Origin: CALOBA01 sp942491465
GTDB taxonomy: Bacteria > Pseudomonadota > Gammaproteobacteria > Chromatiales > Chromatiaceae
Assembly (NCBI GenBank): GCA_942491465.1
Contig: CALOBA010000078.1
Span: 51,162-115,161, forward strand
Direction of reading: 5' to 3'
Length of the DNA stretch: 64,000 nucleotides
Each line of letters begins with the position of its first letter. Within the stretch, counting starts at the first letter, position 1. Under the pieces are notes generated by a model. That model ran no database searches. It was not told where the DNA came from and saw only the letters and a list, made by a program, of their open reading frames with translations. Of the stretch, positions 54,139-61,506 are shown piece after piece. A program made the translations under genes and the position numbers.

Positions 54139-54329
54139 GGGCGATTGGCCACTCTACTGCTTCGGCAAAATGCCGATCTTCGCACATTTAACCTTGCACA
54201 TAATCTCTGTGAACCGATACCCTATTTGAGGGCTGATACCCAATAACCTAACTTGACGCTCGGATTACTCGACCACTATCAGACTGTTAATCCGCAAAAT
54301 GGAACGACCGAACTGGGAGAGACCGAAGC
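54139..54329. other. AT-richer junction segment between uvrB and the toxin-like locus
   Basis: This 190-bp stretch matches neither uvrB nor the following genes and is visibly AT-richer than its surroundings. It marks the boundary where foreign DNA meets the chromosome. I find no gene or inverted-repeat end in it. Confidence 0.5.
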
Positions 54330-54380
54330 ATGTTGCAAATCACACGCGCACAAATGGACGCCTTCGAGGCCAGAGGCTAA
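54330..54380 (+). pseudogene. 16-codon fragment resembling the start of a toxin-locus accessory protein
   Basis: An ATG with a GGGAGAG ribosome-binding site opens MLQITRAQMDAFEARG and stops. The pattern MLxIxxxQMxAF resembles the first residues of small proteins encoded beside VgrG/PAAR-type toxin genes. It is probably the leftover 5' end of such a gene, deleted before the toxin-like frame that begins at 54395. The resemblance is from memory of family starts, so confidence is low. Confidence 0.35.
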
Positions 54381-54394
54381 AGATTCCGACCAGT

Positions 54395-55400
54395 ATGGTC
54401 GTCGGCAAAAATGCGGTCTTCGAGCGTGTCGACAGCGGTCTACTTGAGAAGCCTGTCTATCTAATGGTGGCGACGCGCAATCTGCGCGACCGCAACCTGA
54501 GCGTCGAAGCCCTTCAGGCCAAGTCTAAGATACTTGAGGAAAAGCATGTTCCGGTTGCCGTTCTGCAGGGCAAGTCTTCAATTGAAATTAAGGTCTCAGC
54601 ATTCGCAGAAGCGAGCGAGTATATTAATAAGGGCGAATGGCTTGACCACGCGATCGAAAGGATCGAACTGAAACCGAAAGACGAACCAACTCTAGTCAGT
54701 TGGCGCGCCGCCATTGCCGCGGAAGAGACCCGCCGTGCCTATCTCTAGGTGGCGGTGGATGCCCACACTAAGAATGCCGATAAGGAGATCATCTATGAAG
54801 GTGACGCTTATCCGCGGGATGGCCTTTTGCGGGCCTGGTTGGATGACGAGACGGACTGGTTCGAGATTAGTGACTGCAGCTGCGGCGACGCTTACAAGGA
54901 CAGTATTAAATGTACTCGATACGGCAGCGTGTATGGACCGGTACACTGGGGCGATGATGAGCTTGAGGATTATGCCGACTGGGATGTCTTGGTGACTAAG
55001 GGCGATATTTCCGTAGACGAGAAGGCCATCATGATTGGGATGTCGCCCAACGAGGGTCGCATGGATGCGGTTCAGTCCTATGACAGTGAAGTGCTGACTG
55101 CGGGCGCAATGCAAAAGACGGTTAAGAATACAGGCGGGGAATTTACGCAGCAGGTTGAGGAGTTTAAGCGCGACTACCCTGAGCACTATCAGCGCCTGTT
55201 CGCCTGCTGTGGCTGGACGGTAGAGAACAACAGGATGTATTACCAAGATCCGGAAGATCCCCAAGCCGAAAAGTTGACTGGCTCAGCATTGAAAACGCAC
55301 CTGCGGGAAGGATGCAGCGCAGATACTTTCGGCGCGGTGGTCAAATGCAAGCCATTGCAGCCGATTATTAACGCCATGCATGATCCCTACTTCCGGGAGA
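54395..55400 (+). pseudogene. Toxin/effector-like protein, 5' part (in-frame stop, then IS insertion)
   Basis: Reading from MVVGKNAVFERVDSGLLEKP, a domain with VYLMVATRNLRDRNLSVEAL and ITNK-like variants runs to RRAYL, where TAG (54746-54748) interrupts. The same frame continues at once with VAVDAHTKNADKEIIYEGDA, so the stop is a point mutation in one long gene. The frame then runs to FRE at 55400, where the IS4-family element begins. The phrase pattern resembles large effector-like proteins of type VI secretion/polymorphic toxin loci, whose mechanism I cannot name. Base composition is lower in GC than the flanks, consistent with transfer. The 3' part resumes at 56957. Confidence 0.6.
55393..55400. 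repeat. 8-bp target-site duplication, left copy (CCGGGAGA)
   Basis: CCGGGAGA directly abuts the left inverted repeat of the IS at 55401 and recurs at 56957-56964 right after its right end. Removing the IS plus one copy restores the interrupted reading frame (FRE-KQVKDF). Confidence 0.92.
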
Positions 55401-56956
55401 CAACGGTGTCCGCCTCGTATTTGCCGGTAGGCGAAAAAGCCGCCGCGTTGGCGGCCTCAGCGGGCCACTGCACGGTGAGCAGAGACATTTCGGTGCGTTT
55501 CGACCGAGCAATTGGCGCCGACGTAGGAGGCGGCCTGTATTCGGCCATTTATTTTGCGTTTTCAGCAAATAAACGCTTGACAGGGTTTGGCAAAAATGGT
55601 CGCGATATGTTGTTAGTAAGCAACAACTTATTGAGGCCCTACGATGATCCGCGATCGCTTGACACAGCTGATGGTCCACCTGACCGACAACACCGTGCTC
55701 GGGGAACTGCTGACGCCAATGCGCCACGCGCTGGCCGCGGTGCGCGGGGCTGCCTCGCTCGGGCGGGTGTTGAGCATGGAGGATTTCATTGCGTTGGGGG
55801 TACTGCGCCACCTGCGCGGCATGACGACGCTGCGCGAGCAGGTGCAGGCGTTGCTGCATCTGGACCCGGCGCAGGCGGCGCACGTGCCCCTGCCGCGCTC
55901 GACCTGGTCGGATGCGCTCTCGGCAGGCTCGCGCCTGATGGTCCTGAAGGAGACGCTGACGGTGCTCAACGCCGAGGCCAGTGCGACGCTGCCCGATCGC
56001 TTGGCTGGCATCCCGGGGTTGGGTCGCGCGCGGTGGGTGCCATCGACGGAACTTACCAGCGCGAGAGCGCGTACTTTCGCCGCCGCACGTCCAAGCAGGG
56101 CGGCGAGGACAACGCCAAGGGCCACGCTTTGCTGACCTTTCAACCTGCGCACGGGCCTGCCCCAGGATGTCTTCGTGGAGACGCGCTCGCGCCAAGACGC
56201 GCCTGCTGCGCGACTATGATCGCGATGCGCAGGCCATGACCCGCACCAAGGGCATGCTGTGGCTGGTCGATCGCGCCTTCATCGATGCCTCCTTCTGGGA
56301 CGCGAAGAAGGCGAAACTCGCGAGCACGATGATCACGCGCATGAAGTCGAGCCTGCGCATCGACTCCACCGAAGGGTTGCCGATTGCCGATGACCCAGCG
56401 AATGCCGGGGTGGTCAAGGATCTCCGTATCACGCTCTCCAGTTCCCCGAGCCGTGGCGCTTGATCACCTATCGCACCCGACGTGGTCATGGTGGAGTTTC
56501 TCACCAACGACTTCGATCTGCTGCCCGGCGTGATCGCCTTCCTGTACGCGCGGCGCTGGGACGAGGAGAAGTGTTTTGACACCTGGAAAAATGACTTTAG
56601 CCAAGCCAAGGCGTGGGGCAAGGGGCCGGTGGCCATCGAGAATCAGACGCGCCTGGCCATCGTGACCAGTGTCCTGGTCGCCCTGGCGCTGCACGCGACC
56701 CTTGGGCTTGATGGCTTCAACGACGAGAAGGCGTTGCGCAAACAGGACAAGCGTCAAGTCGCACCCACCGATCGACCCGATGCTACCGACCGACCCGACT
56801 GGACCGTGCCGGTGTTTCGCTACACCTCCAAGGTGAGCCGCCAGGTGCTGCGCTTCTTTAAGCACTGTTTTCTTAAACCGGCGTCACCAGCGCTCTATGA
56901 ACGCGAGCTACGGCCTATGTTGATAGCGTATCTGTGAAATGGACCGGACACCGTTG
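55401..56956 (+). mobile_element. IS4-family insertion sequence, 1556 bp
   Basis: Both ends are defined: perfect 12-bp terminal inverted repeats CAACGGTGTCCG (55401-55412) and CGGACACCGTTG (56945-56956), flanked by an 8-bp duplication CCGGGAGA. One broken transposase gene fills most of it (55644-56937). The catalytic signature Y-(2)-R-(3)-E-(6)-K, seen in LYARRWDEEKCFDTWK, places it in the IS4 family. An 8-bp duplication fits the ISPepr1-like subgroup. Intact ends mean it could still be moved in trans. Confidence 0.92.
55644..56937 (+). pseudogene. IS4-family transposase, multiply frameshifted
   Basis: Pieces of one DDE transposase appear in successive frames: MIRDRLTQLMVHLTDNTVLG onward in frame one, VGAIDGTYQRESAYFRRRTS (first Asp) in a second after a shift near 56030, and then LLRDYDRDAQAMTRTKGMLW with LVDRAFIDASFW (second Asp) after shifts near 56145 and 56195. 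VEFLTNDFDLLPGVIAFLYA with the Y(2)R(3)E(6)K box comes after shifts near 56440-56490. At least four indels make it inactive as sequenced. All catalytic residues are otherwise present, so inactivation is recent or partly reflects base-calling errors in GC-rich DNA. Confidence 0.88.
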
Positions 56957-57293
56957 CCGGGAGAAGCAGGTCAAGGACTTTATCTCAAGGCTACGGTTGG
57001 TGGTGGCGCTCAAGCCGGCAGGGCACAGCCACCCAATCTCGGATTATCTCCAGTCCAATCTTGGGCGCGCAACGGCGTTGGACCAACACATCAACAGACC
57101 TGCCTTTGTCACAACGGACTTGGGTGCGGCGCTGGAAAAGTTTTTCAAAGCGAACCCGACAGTAGCCAAGGATCCATCTAAATGGGGTGACAAACATGGC
57201 GAGTACGAAACAAAGATTCTCGACATCTATGGGCCTGCGCGTCGCGGTACCGACATGCCAGGTCGCTACAAGAAGCTCAAGGCACGTTTCTAG
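56957..57293 (+). pseudogene. Toxin/effector-like protein, 3' part after the IS
   Basis: Beginning in the right target duplication, the frame continues REKQVKDFISRLRLVVALKP and ends ARRGTDMPGRYKKLKARF at TAG 57291-57293. Joined to the 5' part, the gene would have spanned roughly 1350 bp. The C-terminal segment INRPAFVTTDLGAALEKFF followed by W-D-E and RGTDM looks like a conserved fold, but I cannot assign an activity. A secreted protein gene follows 36 bp downstream, the position of an immunity or accessory gene. Confidence 0.6.
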
Positions 57294-57329
57294 GCCCGTG
57301 CGATACCCACTGCGGCAGAGGTCACTTCA

Positions 57330-57995
57330 ATGAAGGTTTGGGTTGCCAGGCTGCTCCACATTGTTCTGTTGACAGCAACTTGTTCGGCTGTGCAGCCCGC
57401 AGAGTTGAACCTGCCACAGCAGCAGCTCGGCAACTGTGTCTTCGGTGCAGGTGGACAACAGTTGGTAGCGATCCGCCAACTCGATTCAGCGCCCGCGGTC
57501 CTGTTGGAGTGGACATCGGAACAGGGCAGCCGCGAGATTGAGATCAGCGCAGGTGTAGAGCTGTTGGGCTTTCCGTCGCCGCCGGAGGTCAGCATCGCGT
57601 GTGCAGCAGGCAGCTTTGCGTTGCGCTACGCGGTGAGTGTCGGTAACGCCCACCAGATTTTGCTTGATCAGTTCGAGCGTCTTCCGGACGGCAGCTTTGT
57701 CTATGTGGGCCGTTGGCTGATTCAGGCAGACCGACAAGGATTCGACGTCTACGGCGCGCGTTGGGCCGAGCCGCGCCCCTTGGCGCTGTACGAGTCAATG
57801 ACCAGCGCAAAGCCTGCGCTCGCGCTGGTTCTCAGTTCCGCCATGCTGGAAGCGTTCGAGCGAACGGGACGCCTACCGGCCGATGTGCCAACGGACCTGC
57901 TACAGGAAGCGCTGGAATCCGGACTCTTGAGCACGGAGCTCACTCAGCAGCAGCGATTGGCCCTGAGCCGTGAACTGCGGCGCGAGCATCGCTAG
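57330..57995 (+). CDS. Secreted protein of unknown function, possible immunity partner
   Basis: A 221-residue protein with a signal peptide (MKVWVARLLHIVLLTATCSA, cleavage near VQPA). The mature chain has alternating strands (VLLEWTSEQGSREIEISAGV, FVYVGRWLIQADRQGFDVYG) and an alpha-helical C-terminus rich in Leu, Glu and Arg. Two or three cysteines could form disulfides. I recognise no family. It is intact, 36 bp behind the broken toxin-like gene, with a GAGG ribosome-binding site. Periplasmic location plus position behind an effector-like gene suggests an immunity protein; this is inference. Confidence 0.7.
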   Translation: MKVWVARLLHIVLLTATCSAVQPAELNLPQQQLGNCVFGAGGQQLVAIRQLDSAPAVLLEWTSEQGSREIEISAGVELLGFPSPPEVSIACAAGSFALRYAVSVGNAHQILLDQFERLPDGSFVYVGRWLIQADRQGFDVYGARWAEPRPLALYESMTSAKPALALVLSSAMLEAFERTGRLPADVPTDLLQEALESGLLSTELTQQQRLALSRELRREHR

Positions 57996-58040
57996 ATGCC
58001 CCTGTCGGATGTCCATGCGGTAGCCCGCAGCCGACTGTAA

Positions 58041-59126
58041 TCAAGCCAGCTCGACCGGGTTGACGTCTTCCAGCTCTTCCCGGTAGCCCGGTCGACTGTC
58101 GAGTACCGCCTGACAGACGGCGGCCTGGATCATGGAGAGCGGGATTCGGCCGCGGTCTGCCCGATGTGAATCCAGTTGGACACGGACGATCTCATCGACG
58201 CTTCGTTGCGTAGCATCCTGCTTGACATCTCTGACCAGCCTACCGTAGTAACTGGATGCCCGTTTCGTCCAGCGGTCCGCCAGCCGTTTCTTCGGTGTTT
58301 GAACCAGCGCGAAGTGATTGTCCAGGCGGCGCTGCTCCAACGCATCAGGCGAATGAAGCCTCGGGATCGAATCGGATGGTGTGCCGGTCAGTCTGATCGA
58401 TGCGGTTGGCGAGGCCGGGCGCAAGAACGGATGGAGCCATTCATCCATACACCTGGGTTGCCCATCGCTGATTGGCGGACTCTCGCCTTTGCCAACGATG
58501 GCGTTGTTACAGGTCTTGCATACCGGGACAAGATTCCAGGGGGAGCATGCGAGGAGCGGAAACTGCTGCTTGGGCAGGTAATGATCCAAATCCGGCTCGC
58601 CGATATCGCCGTCGCAATAGGGGCAGACGTCCGAGGTTGGCGCTGTGGAGCAAAACGCCTCCCGATACCCGGCCCTGTTCAGCACTCGCGTCCGCGAGAA
58701 TGCATATCCGTGCCAGTTCCGACGGCGGTCATGCCCCAGCAGTTCGTAACACCTCTTGAAGAAGTCGCTGATGTCCGTTGCCAGGTTTGGATTGATCTCT
58801 GGCAAGGCCCCCAAATCGCGGAAATCGCCACCCGCGTCCAACAAGATTCCGACCTTGTTCTGCCGACAGAACTCGACGCAGAGTGCCATGCGTGCCTGCG
58901 CCGACGCCCTGGCGATGGCTTGGATGCGGGCCTCCTGCCTGCCAAGACAGAACCGACGTACCCATTCGGCCTCCATGCCGCTCCAAACCTGCTGCACCCA
59001 TGCCGTGTCCACGTTGTCGGGGTTCAGCGCCGGGTCTGCCAATGCCTTCAACAGGCGCTTCAGCAGCACGACGACCCGGAACAGGAGCGCCGCCTCCCGC
59101 GGCAGTTCAAGCGGATGCAGCGCCAT
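58041..59126 (-). CDS. HNH endonuclease-domain protein (PtuB-like partner)
   Basis: A 361-residue protein. The N-terminal 150 residues are helical and unassigned. The centre holds a zinc-ribbon HNH site: CPYCDGDIGEPDLDHYLPKQ, then WNLVPVCKTCNN (CxxC, D-H, N, CxxC). HNH nucleases of this kind paired with AAA ATPases form the Septu (PtuAB) defence system. The protein is longer than typical PtuB. Its ATG lies 20 bp inside the 3' end of the upstream ATPase gene, so the pair is translationally coupled. The HNH gene itself is intact. Confidence 0.78.
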   Translation of the reverse strand: MALHPLELPREAALLFRVVVLLKRLLKALADPALNPDNVDTAWVQQVWSGMEAEWVRRFCLGRQEARIQAIARASAQARMALCVEFCRQNKVGILLDAGGDFRDLGALPEINPNLATDISDFFKRCYELLGHDRRRNWHGYAFSRTRVLNRAGYREAFCSTAPTSDVCPYCDGDIGEPDLDHYLPKQQFPLLACSPWNLVPVCKTCNNAIVGKGESPPISDGQPRCMDEWLHPFLRPASPTASIRLTGTPSDSIPRLHSPDALEQRRLDNHFALVQTPKKRLADRWTKRASSYYGRLVRDVKQDATQRSVDEIVRVQLDSHRADRGRIPLSMIQAAVCQAVLDSRPGYREELEDVNPVELA

Positions 59127-60995
59127 CGTCGTCTGCTCGCAGGCGTTTCAGGATCGCGCGCAGCTCCGCGCGGTGGAAGCTGCTGCCCAGCACGGTGAGG
59201 ATCTGCTCCAGTTCCCTCTCTTTGCCCGCCCAGTCGGTTGTCAGCAGCCGGTCCAGGATCAGCTCCGAGCGGCGCCCGGTGCTGGCGTCGGCGCGGAACA
59301 GGTTCATGTTGACCTCGCCGGGGTCGGTGCCGAACAGGCCGCCGCCGACGGCGCGGGCGGTGATGCGCCCGTCGGTCTTGTCCAGCACCGTCACCTCGGC
59401 GGCGAAGGCGTCGGTGAGCGCGATGCTGGTGTGGGTGGCGACCAGCACATTGGCCCGGTGCTGTTGAGCAGGCCCCGGTCCAGCATATCCACGACCTCGC
59501 GCTTCCAGACGTCGTTGAAGTGGGTCTCGGGCTCGTCCAGCAGCAACAGGGAGCCGTCCTGGCCGCGCAGCAGGAAGATCAGGCCCATGCGCCCGAGCAG
59601 CATCTGCTCGCCGTCGCTGAGCTGGTCGTAGGTGACCACGGCGCCGGTGGACTTGTAGGTGCGTTCGATCTCGTCCTCGCCGTCCGCGGCCTCCGGGCGG
59701 TGCAGGCGCTGGATGGTCAGCGTGATCTCGTCCAGCAGGCCCTTGCGCTGCCAGTCCCGCAGGCGGGTGAAGCAGTCCATCGGCGTCGAGTCGATGGATT
59801 CGTCGGCGCTGAAGATGCGCAGCACCGCCGCGGCGCCGGTTTTGCTGAAATCGACGCGCTTGGCGATGCGACCGATGCCGCTGTTGCTGATGCCCAGCGG
59901 TGCCACGTCGTCGATCCGCTGCGAGAGCATGATCTCATCCGCCGGCCCGAGGGAGATAACGGCGCGCATGCGCCCGTTGGGTTGGGCGACCACCGTGTCG
60001 GCCAAGGCCAGCAGGCAGAAGAGTTCCCGCCTCTGTTCTGGCGTCGCGCGGTCTTCGTCGTCTCGATAGACCAGGCTCAGGTGTGTGGGTCGGAACCAAT
60101 CAATCTCGTTCAGCACCCGGCGGGCGTCTTCCGGGGCATGGTGCTCCGCTCGCTCGCGCAGGAAACGCTGGCGCAGCGCCTCCAGCTCGCGCTCGTCGGC
60201 CTTGCCGTCCAGTTCCCTCGCCGACTGCCATAGGGCCAGCGTGATGCCGGCCAGGCGCAGGTCCGGGGTGCGGATACGCAGGTGCGATGCATCCGCCCGG
60301 TCAGTGTCCCGCATGCGGTTGGTGGCGAGCTGATGACGCAGGGTCTCCAAGGAGTCGGCGGATTGGCCTAGCGCCTGCTCCCGCTCCCACTCCCGTTCCA
60401 GAGTCCAGCCGGGCGGGCGTTCGGACTCGGCGGGCAGCGAGCCGGTCTCATCGCCCCTGGGGTGATGCTCGGGCTGGTCCAGTGCCAGCCAGGCATCCTC
60501 GGCGCCGGAGCTGTAGGCGATGATGCGCTTCGGCAGCAGCCCGGCGGACAGCGGGATCTGCACCGCGTCCTCGCCGTGCGCGATGTCCAGGTCTTGGGCC
60601 AGCGGGTGCGCTTGCTCGTCTCCGAGGGCCTGGGTCAGCGCCTCCCAGTCCGGGCGTTTGGCGTCCGGCGGCACCTGCGCCAGGGTCGCGAAGAAGGAGC
60701 GCCGTGACCTGTCGTTGCTGATGTGTAGCAAGGCCGTCCGGGTCTCGCGGCCCACTTGGCGGTCCCAGGCCAGGCTGATGGGCAGGGCCGGATGCTCCCG
60801 GCGGGACAGGGCGAGGAAGATCCGATACAGGGTGCGCAGGATCGACGACTTGCCGCTGCCGTTGACGTCGACGACAAAGTTCAGCGCGCCTTCGCACGCC
60901 ACCTCGGGCGCGTTGCGACCACGGACCTCCGTGCGAATTCGAGCCGGAGGCTCAGAAAAATCGCGATACTCCCTCGCAAACCAAGGAATAACCGA
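59107..60995 (-). pseudogene. AAA/ABC-type ATPase (PtuA-like), frameshifted
   Basis: The frame carries an OLD/SMC-type ATPase: P-loop VVDVNGSGKSSILRTLYRIF, a long middle domain, the signature-like TYDQLSDGEQMLLGRMGLIF, and Walker B SLLLLDEPETHFND. Near 59455 one base is missing in CTCAACAGC, which moves the expected continuation ANVLVATHTSIALTDAFAAE into another frame ending at 59107. The 5' end is also damaged: the frame is open from 60995 but has no start codon before the first strand (only a GTG at 60902, inside it), and an ATG at 61037 is followed by TAG 13 codons later. The intact protein would be about 600 residues. It pairs with the overlapping HNH gene. Confidence 0.75.
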
Positions 60996-61035
60996 CTATC
61001 CTTCGCTGAAAGCGAAATTTTTCCCTTCGAAGCCC

Positions 61036-61443
61036 ATGCAAGCGCTACAACTGAGAGAGCGTGTTGGCTGTTCCGAGACCGAGCGCAAGGCGTGGTCGCG
61101 AACTGGCCTGCTGATCGCCGCCCGTCCTGGTCGAGGCGCCGGGCTCCACGCCGAGTACGATGACGCCAATCTCATAGCGGCGCTGATTGCGCTGGAGATG
61201 AAGAGGCTGAGTGTGACGGCGTCTCGCTATGTCGTCGCGTTCGCTGGGTTGCACGACTGGCTGCGCGCCCGATCCAGTCTGGAGTGGCACCAATTTCGCG
61301 TCTTGCTGACCCCGGAGCAGGCTCGGTTCCAGCCGGCCCGAGATCCGGTGCCGCGTGGCGCCATGGGTTTCACGATCGACCTGGAGCCGCTCTGCGTCAG
61401 GCTTTCCGGCGAAACGCCCTCAAGAGCAGTCAGGGGTTGCTGA
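61036..61443 (+). CDS. MerR-like HTH regulator of the defence island
   Basis: A 135-residue protein whose N-terminus follows the MerR helix-turn-helix pattern: LQLRERVGCSETERKAWSRT, then GLLIAARPGRGAGLHAEYDD and LIALEMKRLSVT, matching the winged helix that reads G-L-L-x-P and Y-D. The remaining 60 residues lack a recognised effector domain. It sits between two divergent units, the AAA-HNH pair (left) and the methyltransferase gene (right), and could control either. Its ATG shares the palindrome CATG with an ATG on the opposite strand. The gene is intact. Confidence 0.6.
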   Translation: MQALQLRERVGCSETERKAWSRTGLLIAARPGRGAGLHAEYDDANLIAALIALEMKRLSVTASRYVVAFAGLHDWLRARSSLEWHQFRVLLTPEQARFQPARDPVPRGAMGFTIDLEPLCVRLSGETPSRAVRGC

Positions 61444-61506
61444 AACTTCCGCTCGGTGCGGTCGGATGAACCCTGTTTGCGGCTGCGAGCCCGTGCATGC
61501 GCCGAC

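Noticed and set aside
57330..57995. Assigning the secreted protein to a named immunity family
   Set aside because: No family pattern could be recognised; only location and export support the idea.
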